DNA from: Linum tenue
Lineage: Eukaryota; Streptophyta; Magnoliopsida; Malpighiales; Linaceae
DNA length: 64,000 nucleotides
Assembly: GCA_946122785.1 (NCBI GenBank)
Contig: CAMGYJ010000003.1
Span: 6,484,032-6,548,031 of the forward strand
Direction of reading: 5' to 3'
Below, in pieces: positions 11,054 to 22,218 of the stretch. Positions within the stretch are counted from its first letter, which is position 1; each line of letters starts with the position of its first letter. The position numbers and the translations under genes were made by a program. The notes under the pieces were generated by a model. That model worked only from the letters and a program-made list of their open reading frames with translations. It was not told the DNA's origin and did no database searches.

Positions 11054-11869
11054 GTTCCTGCAAGAAAGCAAACCCAAGTGGAGCCAAAAAAGCCAAAGAA
11101 ACGGTCAATCACACCCCCACACTTGATAACAGAAAACAGCCGAACCATAGTTTCATCCATAGTTCGGGGGTTAATAACTCGAGCAAACAAGCACAATCTG
11201 GGTGGGGTTGCACATCCACAATAAAGTAGACAACTTAAGGTTCACATCCATAGCAAATACACCATCAAATCACATCATTAAGGGCCCCAACCGGCTCCCA
11301 CAAAAGGGTATGAAAAACAGGCATTTCATCGAACACCTTGTGTGCACTTGTAAGTTAAGCATAGAGTGGGCAAATTCCTAGCACACAAGGGCTCAATCAA
11401 GCAAGGGAAACATTGCCCAACACAATCCACACATAATCCAAGCCTTCCCCTCAATCAATTTCAATTAATTCACACATTTCCAAGCGGTTCTCTAAAGGTA
11501 CACCTTAACACCCAATTCTCCACAATTAACAAGGTAAAGGGGAAAATCAAACCTAGAGACACAAGTAGAGGTGTAGGGGATGATGAGAGGAAGTCAATGG
11601 AAGCGACGGAAGCCCGAAATTCGACCCGAAAATGCTTGTCAGAGCCTCTCCGGAGTCTCGCCGGAAATCGCATCCGGCGACCCAAATCCGGTCCAAAACA
11701 CCTCAAAATGAAGGGATGGGCCACAAAAGAGGGGAGGAGATGGAATATGAGGTTGGTTTTGTGAAAAACCGACCAAAAACGGCCGGAAAATCGCAAAAAA
11801 ATAATAATTGAAAAGGCGCGTTTTTCCCGCGAGGGGAGAGGATTCCGGCGAGGGAAGGTGGGTTTTCTG
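11054..11869 (-). other. Non-coding spacer before second ORF of copy 1
   Basis: No coding was recognised. Reading on the minus strand, a pyrimidine-rich stretch ends in the CAG at 11060-11058. Frames here on either strand lack family motifs. The corresponding region in the sibling is about 34200-35010. Confidence 0.65.
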
Positions 11870-12095
11870 GCCAACGCGGCCGTGTAGGCCAAATTTATAG
11901 GGGCCAGGGTCGCGACACAGGCATGCCACACGGCCGTGTGGAGCGGGTTTTTGCCCGTGTGGCGCCGAGAATTCCACACGGGCTGGCCGAAGTTTTCACA
12001 CGGCCGTGTAGAGGCCCCCTTCTACCCGTGTGAAAATTCCAGGGCCTTCACACGGCCAAAGGGCAATTCCACACGGCCGTGTGGAATTCCAGAGC
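11870..12095. repeat. Internal palindrome array of copy 1
   Basis: Full palindromes (CACACGGCCGTGTG at three places) alternate with half-sites such as GCCCGTGTGG and CACACGGGC. They look like the arrays in the LTRs but lie inside the element, between integrase and the second ORF. The sibling has its own internal array at 33855-34200. Confidence 0.85.
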
Positions 12096-12249
12096 CACGG
12101 TTTCGACCTGTTTTCGCGCAAAATCGACATCCGAACCTTGGACAACACCTCAAGACTAAAAAACATAGAAATTAAAAAGAAAAAGGAAAGGAAATGCAAA
12201 CCTAGGTGGGGTTTCCTCCCCACAAGCGCTTCTTTATCGTCTTTTAGCT

Positions 12250-13330
12250 GGACGCCAGTAGAGGAACTAAGGGTCCTCGATCTTGATTAGCAGCTCTGCG
12301 CGCTCGACAGCGCCTCCCAAGTAAAACTTTAGGAGGTGGCCATTCACCTTGAACGGCTCAGTTTAAGCATTGCTGATCTCCACCGCACCGTGCTGGAAAA
12401 CTTGGGTGACCGTGAAGGGTCCCGATCACCTCGAACGTAGTTTTCCCGGAAAGAGTTTCAGGCGTGCATTGAAGAGCAGAACACGATCACCTACCTGAAA
12501 CTCCTTCGGGCCCCTCAACCGAGTGTCATGGAGACGCTTGGTTCGCTCCTTGTAGAGCACAGTGTTCTTGTAGGTGTGGTAACGCCATTCCTCCAACTCC
12601 AACAGTTGCAGCTTACGTTCAGTACCTGCAACACTTAAATCCAGATTTAGCATCTTAAGGGCGCAAAAGGCCTTGTGCTCTAGCTCTATTGGAAAATGAC
12701 ACGCCTTCCCATAGACAAGCCTATAGAGTGAAGTACCGATCGGGTTTTTGTAGGTTATCCTATATGCCCAAAGAGCATCATCGAGCTTGGTGCACCAATC
12801 CATGTGGGACTGATCCACCGTCTTTTCGATTATTCTTTTAAGCTCCTCGTTCGTCAGCTCGGCTTGACCATTTGACTAGGGATGGTAAGCCACCGACACC
12901 TGATGCTTAACACCATAGCGAGAGAGGAGCTTAGTGAATTACCCTTCAAAATGGGTTCCTCTGTCACTAATGATGGCGTGAGGTGTCCCGAACCGGGAGA
13001 ACAGCTGCTTCAGAAATGAGCAGACCCGTCTTGCATCATTGGTGGACATGGCTTGAGTTTCTGCCCACCTCGAGACGTAGTCCACTGCCACAAGTATGTA
13101 CAAATTTCTAAAAGATGGAGGAATGGGCCCATGAAATCGATGCCCCAAACATAAAAAATTTCACAAACGACAGATATATGTTGGGGCATCTCATCCCGGG
13201 AAGAAATGTTACCTGACCTTTGGCAGCGGTCGCACTGTCGTGCGAGGGTGTCTGCATCCTTGAAGAGTGAGGGCCAATAGAAGCTCGACTGTAGCACCTT
13301 CCGCGTCGTGCGGTTTCATCCATGGTGACC
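12250..13330 (-). pseudogene. Gypsy integrase of copy 1
   Basis: From the right: the HHCC zinc-finger tail (C..C motif in CDRCQRSG), the core with GIDFMGP (first Asp), ISDRGTHF (second Asp) and NGQAE (Glu), then the LWAYR.TYK block and a C-terminal FKVNGHLLKFYLGG-like tail near 12310. Frameshifts occur near 13150. A TAG replaces the residue before SNGQAE at about 12878, and another stop lies near 12948. The enzyme would have joined element cDNA to the chromosome; this copy is dead. It ends by the block giving KKRLWGG, which the sibling also keeps. Confidence 0.88.
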
Positions 13331-14048
13331 TCTAGTACGTCTTTCGTGACATTGAGATAGGATGTCTCACCCGGGAAGGAGTCATCAATCTCTTCCATGA
13401 AGTTGTCCACCGGAGGGGTTTTCAACCATGATAGATGATCTGCAGCAACATTCTCGTCTCCCTTCTTCTCCTGGATCTTGATATCAAATTCCTGCAAAAG
13501 CAGAATCCAGCCATTGAGCCTAGGCTTTGCATCAGCCTTTCTCATCAGATAGCGAATCGCCGAGTGATCTGTGTAGACCACCACATGGGAGAGCACCAGA
13601 TATGGTCGGAACTTATCAAATGCATACACCACAGCGACCAGCTCCTTTTCAGTGGTGGTGTAATTCTCTTGTGCATCGTTCAAGGTCTTTGACGCATAAT
13701 ACATGGGCTGGAAGTGCTTCTCGCGTCTCTGACCCAAAACTACTCCGACCGCATAATCATTCGCATCGCACATCAGCTCAAAGGGAAGAGACCAGTCAGG
13801 AATCATCATGATGGGTGCATGAGTAAGCTTCTCCTTCAATGTCTCGTATGCAGCTGTGCACTTAGGAGTGAACTGGAATGGTGCATCCTTCTCCACAGCT
13901 TGGTCAGAGGCAGGGCGATATTCGAGAAATCTTTAATGAAGCGCTGGTAGAAGCCTGCATGACCCAGAAAGCTGCAAATCCCCTTCACAGAAATGGGAGG
14001 AGGTAGCTTACTGATTGTCTCAATCTTCGCGCGATCTACCTCAATCCC
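13331..14048 (-). pseudogene. RT thumb and RNase H of copy 1
   Basis: The frame around 13896-13330 shows a thumb segment and an RNase H of the gypsy type: YASKTLNDAQ, YTTTEKELVAVVYA (catalytic Glu) and VYTDHSAI (catalytic Asp), then ADHLSW. A frameshift separates it from RT between 13896 and 14049. RNase H would remove template RNA during reverse transcription in the particle. Confidence 0.88.
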
Positions 14049-14807
14049 CTACTTGGAGATCTTGTGCCCGAGCACAATCCCCTCACGAACCATAAAATGA
14101 CACTTCTCCCAGCTGAGTGCCAGATTAGTCTCCTCGCACCTCTTCAGAACAAGTTCCAGGTTATGGAGACAATAAGTGAAGGAGTCTCCATAAATCGAGA
14201 AGTCATCCATGAAGACTTCCATGATCTCTCCGACCATTCGGTCGAAGATCGCCAGCATACACCTCTGGAAGGTCGCCGGTGCATTACATAACCCGAATGG
14301 AATCCTCCGGTAAGCAAAGGTACCGAAGGAGCAAGTGAATGTGGTCTTCGCCTGATCCTCTAGCGCGATAGGAATTTGGAAATAACTAGACATGCCATCC
14401 AGGAAGCAATAAAACTCATGGCCAGCCAACCTCTCCAGCATCTGATCAATGAAAGGTAGGGGAAAATGGTCTTTCCTGGTGGCGTCGTTCAGGCGCCTGT
14501 AATCGATGCAGACTCTCCAGCCAGTCACGGTCCGCATCGGGATCAGCTCGTTCTTCTTATTCGGGACCACAGTCATCCCGCCTTTCTTCGGGACCACCTG
14601 AGTGGGTCTGACCCACTTGCTATCAGATATAGCAAAGATGATCCCTGCATCCATTAACTTCACAATCTCTGCCCGGACCACTGCCTCCAAGTTAGGAGAC
14701 AATCTCCGCTGTGGCTGCCTGACTGGCTTAACCTCATCCTCCATCAGAATTCTGTAGGAGCATAAAGATGGACTAATGCCTTTGATATCTGTTATCTTCC
14801 ACGCCAT
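14049..14807 (-). pseudogene. Reverse transcriptase of copy 1
   Basis: This 252-codon open frame contains the RT palm: VCIDYRRLNDAT, FPLPFIDQML, the FSFGTFAYRR-like block, GLCNAPATFQRCM and the catalytic FMDDF box. The family core is intact within this frame. It is severed from upstream gag-protease by a frameshift near 14800 and from RNase H downstream. It is typical of the Athila/Tat branch of Ty3/gypsy. Confidence 0.92.
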
Positions 14808-16276
14808 GGCCCGGCATACTTCTGCAGCAGAGCCACCAACCTGTTCTTCTGCTCGGGTGTCAGATCCGAGCTGATAATAACCGGGAGCTTATTCCCCTCC
14901 CGGAGAAATGCATACTCCAGGTGAGAGGGGAGAGGCTTAAGCTCCAGCTCCGGTGGCTCCTCCAATGATATGGCGATCCGGGGCGAGATAGGGATCGGCT
15001 TGAAAGGTTTCTCTCGCCCCTCGACCGCGGCCTCGTCTAGCTCCGCGAGCTGCTCCTCCAGCTGCAACTGCTGTGATGCCTGTTCCCCTAGCAAAAAACA
15101 AAGCCCGAGGAAATCGTCTGTACCCGCACTCGTGATGGAAAGTGCGGTCTCAAAATCAGCAATAACATCACAGTAGTCTAAATCATCATGGAGCTGGGGG
15201 TGTTTCATATTATCAGAAACAGAGAAGGTGATTTGTTCACCCCCATCTAGCAAAATTAATTTCCCATCATTCACATCAATGAGCGCCTTGGCGGTGGCGA
15301 GAAAGGGTCTACCCAGTATTAAAGGCACATCCACATCCTCATTTATATCAAGAATCACAAAATCAACCGGATATGAGAATGGCCCTACTGCGACTATCAA
15401 GTCCTCTGCAATGCCCCTAGGATGCACAATGGATCTATCAGCAAGTTCAATGCTCATCCTAGTATTACTGGGTTCACCTAGGCCTAGCTTTTTAAACAGT
15501 TTATATGGCATGACATTTATGCTAGCGCCTAAATCCACCAAGGACTTCCCTATATGCAAACGACCAATCATGCAAGGGATAGTAAAGCTCCCTGGGTCTT
15601 TGCGCTTCTCTGGTAGTTTGTTCTGCAGGATGGCAGAACACTCCTCATTGAGCATCACCGTTGACAGCTCCCCAAGCTTCCTCTTGTTGGTGAGGAGATA
15701 CTTCATGAACTTGGCATACTTGGGCATCTTCGATAATGCCTCCACGAAGGGCATACTTATGTTTACCTGCTTCAGCATTGCCATGAACTTGGAAAACTCA
15801 GTCTCCAGTCGGTCTTTGTGCAACCAAGTAGGAAAGGGAAGTTGCGGTGCATACTCCTTCACCACTGGTTGCGGCTTAGGAGCAGACACCTCAACCTCCT
15901 TCTCCATTTCCTCTTCATTAGCTGGAAGTGCTGAAGTAGGGGTCTCTCTCTTTGGTGCCCAGACAGGTGGATCAGCAGTCATCTTGCCACTCCTGGTAGT
16001 AATGGCTTTGCAGTGCTCATTTGGGTCCTGCGGATGAGGGATGGTTTGACCGGGTAAAGGACCAGGAGTCCTCTGGGCTACAGCCTGTGCCACACTCCCA
16101 AGCTGGGTCTGAATATCCCGCAGCACAGCCTGCGTGTTTCTCTGACCAGCTTCTAGCTCCAAGAATTTACCTGAGGATTTCTCCATGAACTGCTCGATAT
16201 TATTGAACTTGTTTGCACTGGAGGTGGCCAGAGAACCCACCAGATCTCGCAATTCCGCCATCGGATGAATCTGCAC
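14792..16276 (-). pseudogene. Gag C-terminal region and aspartic protease of copy 1
   Basis: This open frame of 494 codons begins in the late gag region (MAELRDLVGSL) and passes a proline-rich linker. It reaches the protease with active-site DLGAS in SLVDLGASINVMPY and the distal LILGRPFL flap/core motif, then runs toward RT. It aligns with 32141-33315 of the sibling. The protease would cut the gag-pol precursor. Frameshifts at both ends separate it from its neighbours. Confidence 0.88.
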
Positions 16277-16289
16277 TGGGGCTGCGGGG

Positions 16290-17584
16290 CTGCCCCTGAC
16301 TATGAAATGGCCGCACCTGTGACTAAGGAGGAACTGGCCCCTGTCTGGGCGGGTAAAGAGGCTGCTGCTGCTGAAATTGCCCTTGTCTGGGCTGGTAAGG
16401 AGGCCTTGGAAGCCTGGAGGTCCCTGAGAGACTGGTAGTCTAGGATTGGCCCCAACCTAGGAGAAGTTGGGATGCTAGCGCCACCCCTTGTTGTAAGTGT
16501 TGCTGTAGGGGTCGAAACGCCTGGCATTGCCGATGAAGTCCACCTGCTCCTGGGGAGTACACGACTCCCTCATCGCCTGACAGTCCTCCACGGTGTGATG
16601 GGAGCTCTCACACCACTGGCAGTGCATCGCCTGCTGCTTTCCTGTACCTGAAATCATTCTAGAGCGATCGATGGGCGAAACCAGTTTCGATACCACCTAC
16701 ACCAAATCAGATCACTGGGTGGCTACAACATGCACACCCCGCCCTGGTGCTCGTCTCGATCTCCTCGCAGTTCCCCAATCATAGCCCTGCTCTGCCATCT
16801 CTTCAAAAAGTTGATTCAGCTGTGACGGTGTCTTGGTGAGCATATTCCTGCCGCAAACCGAGTCAATCAGCTGCTTGTCTTCCGGGAAGAGGGCATGGTA
16901 GAAGGTGCCCACCTTGAAGGCGTCGGTAAAACCATGGTTGGGACACTCGAGGAACAGACTGGTGTATCTCTCCCAAGCATCCCGAATGGTCTCATCTTCA
17001 TCCTAAGCAAAGTGGGTGATTTGCTTCTGCAGGTCCGCCGTCTTGGACGGAGGATGGTAGCGGGTGAGGAACTTGTCCGCCAGGTTGGCGAACGTGGTGA
17101 TCGAGCCTGGAGGTCGAGTGTCCAGCCACTCCTTGACTTGCCCCTCCATAATAAATGGGAAGTACCTCAGCTGGATTGCATCGGCTGGAACCCCATTGAT
17201 ATTGATCCCATCGATGAGCTCGTGGAATCGCCTCAGGTGTGATCGGGGGCACTCCCCCTCCTTGCCACGGAATACCACAGAGCTGCGTACCATGATGATG
17301 ACGGAGGTGCTCACCTCAAAGTTATTTGATGGAACTTGAGGGTGCTGGATGGGCGACCTCATGTCCGCGGCTCTGGTGGTCCAGTAATACCCCATGGTCT
17401 GCTCCTCGGGGATGACCACATCATTGTTCTGCGGGTCACCCATTTCTTCCTCCTCGGAGATTTTCATCTGTGCTAGAGCCTCCTCCGCAGCCAGTCGCGC
17501 CTTTAAAGCCCGCTTGAAGTTCCTACAGGTCCGTTCAAGCTCTTGGTCTGACGGTAGTAAATCTCCCGACTGGCTACGAGTTAT
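16290..17584 (-). pseudogene. Gag of copy 1 (start lost, several TAG stops)
   Basis: Minus-strand blocks match the plant retrotransposon gag domain: FRGKEGECPRSHLR, AIQLRYFPF, EWLDTRPPGSI, FLTRYHPP and FYHALFPEDKQLIDS, then a CCHC-like knuckle (C..C...H....C in CQWCESSHHTVEDC). The sibling starts at ATG 30897; here that codon reads ATA (17584-17582). TAG stops at 17005-17003, 16699-16697 and 16477-16475 stand where the sibling has CAG. Gag would form the particle shell. Confidence 0.88.
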
Positions 17585-17600
17585 GCACTACCTGCACACA
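17585..17600 (-). promoter_or_regulatory. Candidate splice donor before gag (copy 1)
   Basis: Minus strand TGTGCAG then GTAGTGC, with the exon/intron boundary between 17592 and 17591. The sibling has the same CAG|GTAGTG at 30889/30890. It pairs with acceptor-like sites at 11058 and 35011, which would give a spliced RNA for the second ORF. This is an inference from sequence alone. Confidence 0.45.
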
Positions 17601-17703
17601 GAATGCAAACACAACCCGTGAAGGCACAAAGGTGGAAGAGAGAAAATGCAGTAAAGAAAATGCTAAAGTAATAAACTTTCACATTTCCACAATAACCTAA
17701 GTT

Positions 17704-17721
17704 TCCCCGGCAACGGCGCAA
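17704..17721 (-). other. Primer-binding site, tRNA-Asp type (one mismatch)
   Basis: The minus strand reads TTGCGCCGTTGCCGGGGA close to the end of the 5' LTR. It matches the complement of the plant tRNA-Asp 3' end except at the second position, whereas the sibling at 30759-30776 matches fully. Confidence 0.8.
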
Positions 17722-17727
17722 AAAATT

Positions 17728-19133
17728 TGACACGCTAAAACACAACACCAAACTGCGACCAAGTGTAATCGCAGTCCGGAAATGAAGTAAGTGGCAAGCT
17801 CTATTTGTCAACCCGGGGTATAGATCTACTTCCTACTCCGTGATTATCTATTATCTAGCAAACTAAGTCGAGTGATTGTGATTTTAACTAAAAGCAGTAA
17901 GAAAGCATGAAATGGTTCAAAGTTCTTTAGCAAGGGAAGATTCACTCGGGAGTGAGTCCCCCTAGATCCTTAGTTAGGTCGAGGTTGTAATTACCCTGGG
18001 TTGATTAACTATTGATTAAACTGCGGAATATCCGACAGTAGCTTGGAATCTCTTAAGTTGACCAAGCCCTCTCAGGCAGGCTAACCGGCAGGCGACTAAC
18101 CTTCACCGAGATAGACTGCTGAGGCAATAAGCACAGAACTCCACTACTGGAATTGGGTTCCAGTACAACGCAGTAAATCGATTAAATCTCGTATAACCAA
18201 TCTAACACTACCAATTGATGAAGCTCTAACAACCTAATCACATTCTATCTATCTCAGGTTGCAGCAGAAATCAAGAAAAGATGATCAGACTTCAATTGAC
18301 TCAATGAATCATGCATCAATCGATTATAACCAATCAGTAAATCAATCCCAAGTCATTACAATCAAGATTCCTAACACATGGAACTAGGGTTCTTCATACC
18401 CAAGTGAGAGAAGGGTCTACTCCATAAAGAGAGAGAGAGAGGAAAACAAAAATCTGAGTAGTCATACTCATAAAGATGAGGATAATCTGCTCTGGGATGT
18501 CGATCTTCACTCCTGGGGATGCAATCTGGGCTTCAGTGGTAAGAAATCCACTCCAAATAGCTCCTAGGGTTTGTTCTTCGCACTTTCTCTCTCTAAAGCT
18601 ATGTTTTTTGCTCAAAAACTCGATTCCCTCTCCTTAGGCTCAAAATTGGATTAAAACCCAGAATTTCCCGACCACACGGCCAGGCCACACGGCCGTGTGG
18701 TTTCCCAGTCTGCCCGTGTGAGTGCCAAAATGCGGCATTCCATTTAAGAAGCTTCATGCACGCTGCACGGGCAGAAATGCACGACCGTGTGGAATCTCGG
18801 CCTGACCGTGTGAGCTCCGTGGAATTTCCACATGGCCTCACGGGACCCAATACACGACCAGTGTGGTCTTGTCCCCGTAATGGGATCCACACGGCCACGC
18901 CACACGGCCGTGTGGCTGCGAGGTCTGGCCGTGTGGTTTCCTCAGCTTCTCGCCAAACGTCCAACTTTTGTCCAATCGGCCCCAAACTCGCTCCTAAACC
19001 TCCAATCACATACTAGAACCTGAAATAACACAAACGAGAACAACCTAGCGTGAAATCGGTCTAAGATACAAGAAATGAGGCTCAAACGGCATAAGAATGG
19101 TGGATAAAAACATGTGTATATATCAAGTCATCA
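17728..19133 (-). repeat. 5' LTR of Athila-like copy 1
   Basis: This 1406 bp partner of 1108-2508 has TG...CA ends and is followed by CCCTA. The palindrome array lies at about 18660-18945, with better preserved CACGGCCGTG cores than in the left copy. Confidence 0.92.
18660..18945. repeat. Palindrome array in LTR of copy 1
   Basis: Several CACACGGCCGTGTGG palindromes and half-sites occur, including two intact cores around 18688 and 18905. Compare the decayed cores at the same places in the left LTR. Confidence 0.85.
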
Positions 19134-19473
19134 CCCTAGAAAAAGTCTGTAATCTTGCAGTTGATGTTTCATCCATAAAATTTGAGTACAACAGCATCTC
19201 GCTGCAATGTACTCAGCTTCAACTGTCGAAAGCACAACTGAGTTTTGTTTCTTACTGAACCAAGACACTAGGGAAGTACCAAGAAACTGACATGTTCCAG
19301 AAGTGCTTTTTCGATCTACTATGCACCCAACATAGTCAGCATCCGAATATGCTAATAGTTCTAGACTGGAGTCACATGAATACCACAATCCTAGATTCAA
19401 ACACCCACTTAGATATCTAAAAATTCTTTTGACAGCACTTAGATGAATTTGTTTAGGCGAACTCTGAAAACGA

Positions 19474-19511
<38 letters not shown>
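19134..19511 (-). pseudogene. Copia RNase H, N-terminal part, with dinucleotide expansion
   Basis: Minus-strand translation shows CARFQSSPK, AVKRIFRYL, the YSDADYVGC box (catalytic Asp), KSTSGTCQFLG and STVEAEYIA (catalytic Glu). The frame runs into the CCCTA target copy at 19138-19134 and continues at 1107. The first codons are an uninterrupted (GTGTGT)n run where the family normally has a short VCLCARFQ-like block. Confidence 0.92.
19480..19510. repeat. (CA)n microsatellite inside RNase H region
   Basis: About 15 CA units (TG on the coding strand) read as alternating Val-Cys. The location suggests slippage expansion of a natural GTGTGC stretch in the coding sequence. Confidence 0.95.
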
Positions 19512-20600
19512 TGTACATGATATCAGGTCGGCTAGCCGTTAAGTTTAAGAGCGAGCCAATCATCCCCCTGTAGAGTTTATTATTCACTACTGCTCCAGAT
19601 TCATCCTTATCAAGTTTAGTGTTTGATGCCATGGGGTTATGGCAGCTTTTAAGTTCTCAAAATCAAAATGTTTTAGCATGTTCTGAAGATACTTGGTTTG
19701 ACAAATAAAATTTTCAGCTAGGGTTTGTTTAACTTGAAGCCCAAGAAAGAAGTTTAGCTCCCCCATTAAACTCATCTCAAATGCACTTTTCATTTTAAGT
19801 TCAAATTCTTTGCATAGTTTTTTGCAGGTGGACCCAAAAATAATATCATCTATGTACACCTGAACCAGCAAAATATGACTTTGTTCTTGTTTAATGAAAA
19901 GAGTCTTGTCTACTTTTCCTCTCCTAAAGCCATTTTCCAGGAGAAACGAGCTAAGTTTATCATACCAAGCTCTAGGAGCCTGTTTTAACCCGTATAAAGC
20001 CTTCTTTAGCTTCTAAATATGGTTTGGGAATTTGTGATTTTCAAAACATGGAGGTTGAGAAACATAGACTTCTTCTTTTAAGTCTCCGTTTAAGAAGGCA
20101 CTTTTCACATCCATTTGGAATAGTTTGAATCCTTTTGAACTAGCAAAAGCACACAACTTACGAATTGCTTCTAGCCTCGCTACAGAGGCAAAAAGTTTCT
20201 TCAAAATCTATTCCCTCTTCCTGACAATACCCTTGAGCTACCAACCGATATTTATTCCTAACTATAGTTCCAATTTCGTCTGACTTATTTTTATAAATCC
20301 ATTTTGTACCAATTATCACTCGATTTTTAGGTTTGGGTACCAATTCTCACACATTTGCACTTTCAAATTGGTTCATTTCCTCAAACATAGAAGCTGTCCA
20401 GAACTCATCCTGAAGAGCTTCTTCTACGTTCTTAGGTTCAATCAACGAGACAATGGCTGTAAAATATGGTAGAGTTCTGGAACGAGTAGTCATACCTTGG
20501 TCTAGTCGTCCAATAATCTGACTAGGAGGATGCCTCTTGACAATGTGTGCGGGTGGTTGCACAGATGTTTCCTCTGACCCCTCTTCCATGCTAGTTTCTG
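19512..20600 (-). pseudogene. Copia reverse transcriptase of SIRE-like element
   Basis: Fragments in changing frames give the RT order: LDQGMTTRSR linker, EALQDEFW, IIGTKWIYKNK, RLVAQGYCQEEGIDF, FQMDVKSAFLNGDL with its catalytic Asp, then VYIDDIIFGS with the catalytic Asp pair, and LNFFLGLQVKQ. At least two frameshifts (near 20200 and near 20000) and stops break it. It would copy element RNA into cDNA. Confidence 0.9.
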
Positions 20601-20826
20601 ATTCATTTGGGTTATCTGAAGTTAGTACCTCCTTTTCACTTGGAGAAGGTGGCAGCTTTGTGTCCTCAGCATGATATGCTTCTGATGACCTTGGCTTAAC
20701 TTGCGGGACACTCCTTCCAAGACCAAAATCATCTTCATCGAGAATTTATGTATACTCAATAGCACCCTCATCAAATATCACGTTGGCGGACTCCTCAACT
20801 TTGAGGGTCCGCTTGTTAAATATTCT
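20601..20826 (-). other. Linker between copia integrase and RT
   Basis: An acidic, low-motif stretch between the integrase C-terminus and the RT, typical of copia polyproteins. Stops are present and there is no separate gene. Confidence 0.6.
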
Positions 20827-21640
20827 CTAATCCTTACTGGAGTTTGAGTAACCCAGAAATACCGATTCATCGGACTTTGCATCAAATTTTTCTAGTTTGT
20901 CTTTGGTATTAAAGGAGTAACAGTTACACCCAAAAGGGTGAAAGTATCCTAAATTAGGCTTTCTTCCTCTCCAGATTTCATATAGTGTTTTATTTAAACT
21001 AGATCTAATCAAGGCTCGGTTGGTTATATAACACGCTGTGTTAATAGCCTCAGCCCAGAAATACTTAGGCAGGCTGTAGTCATGAAGCATGATATGTGCT
21101 ATATCAATTAAAGTTCTATTTTTACGTTCTACTACTCCATTTTGTTGTGGAGTCCTAGGAGCAGAGAAGTTGTGAGAAATTCCAACTTCATTACAGAACT
21201 GCTCAAACACATCAGAACAAAACTCTCCTCCATGATCACTCCTGATACTAGCTATTTTACTTAAATTCTCATTTTCAAACCGTTTGACAAGAGTTTTAAC
21301 ATTTTCAAACGCTTCATCTTTCTTAGCTAAAAATAGCACCCACGTGAATCTAGAGTAGTCGTCCACAATAACAAAAGCATATGACTTCCCACCATAACTT
21401 ACCACATTCGCTAGACCAAACAAGTCAAGATTCAATAGCTCTAAGATTCTAGAAGTGGATATGATCGGTTTACTTTTAAAGCTTGACCTAGTTTGTTTAC
21501 CTTGAGCACAGGCATCGCAGAAGAAATCCTTCTTCTCGTTAATTATAGGCAAACCCTTTACTAAATTTAATCTGGCCAATTTGGAAAGGACACTGACATT
21601 AACATGCCCTAACCGTCTATGTCAGTCTTGTTGATCACTA
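20827..21640 (-). pseudogene. Copia integrase of SIRE-like element
   Basis: An open 250-codon stretch contains the zinc-binding tail (CDACAQGKQTRSSF) and the core with LNLDLFG (first Asp), IRSDHGGEF (second Asp) and PQQNGVVERKNRT (catalytic Glu), then the FGCNCYSFN and SVFLGYS blocks. A TGA at about 21624 sits just before HRRLGHVN, where a tryptophan codon is normal. The enzyme inserts cDNA into the genome. Confidence 0.92.
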
Positions 21641-22218
21641 GCTTCTAAGCTAACTAGACACAATTCATTGAAACTGCCCTTGTCATTTAAGTCAATAGTA
21701 TAAATTTTTCCGCTCCTCTTTCCTGTGAAAATAATCTGTCTGCTTTTAATATTTTCCACATAACAACAATTTGGTTCGAAAATCACTCGATAATCCTTTC
21801 CACACATCTGACTTATGGATATGAGATTATGTTTTAAGCCTTCCACAAGCATTACATTTTTTATGCAAGGACTAATTCCCACCCGCCCTCTACCTATAAT
21901 CTCAGCAGAGTTGTTATCACCAAAATTGCCAAGGTTAAGAGTTGAAAAGAGATGTGTATTACCTGTCATATGGTGTGAGCATCCGCTGTCCATTATCCAC
22001 TTAGTCGCCTCCGTTCTCACTCGAAGACAACTCTGAGACAAGGATACGAGAGACACAGAGTCTTCTTCCTCCATGTGAGCAATTGCCATGTAACATCTGT
22101 GGATGGTTACTTCGTCGTCATCATCCTCTTCATACTCATTGCAGCTCCATGTAGCAGCTAAAGCCCTTTCCTTTCGTAGCTGAGGACACTCAGCTTTGAT
22201 GTGCCCATTCTGCCACAT
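21622..22218 (-). pseudogene. Copia aspartic protease of SIRE-like element
   Basis: The frame begins in a zinc knuckle (WQNGHIKAEC) and holds the protease active site in WIMDSGCSHHMTG, followed by VMLVEGLKHNLISISQMC. DSG is an accepted protease triad in plant copia elements. It is out of frame with gag upstream. Confidence 0.9.

Larger units (their letters stand above)
1108..19133 (-). mobile_element. Athila-like Ty3/gypsy retrotransposon (copy 1), with nested insertion
   Basis: The element is bounded by 1.4 kb LTRs with TG...CA ends and by CCCTA at 1103-1107 and 19134-19138. On the minus strand it has a tRNA-Asp type primer site, gag with CCHC knuckle, aspartic protease, RT, RNase H and integrase (gypsy order), a long non-coding gap, then a second ORF resembling the ATHILA ORF-1 family. 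A foreign 5.4 kb LTR element (3309-8671) lies in its 3' non-coding part. The coding regions carry several stops and frameshifts, so it is not autonomous now. It is a sibling of the plus-strand element at 29332-39697. Confidence 0.92.

Noticed and set aside
15228..16037. Plus-strand 269-codon ORF
   Set aside because: It is the antisense shadow of the gag-protease frame at 14792-16276, which shows all the family motifs.
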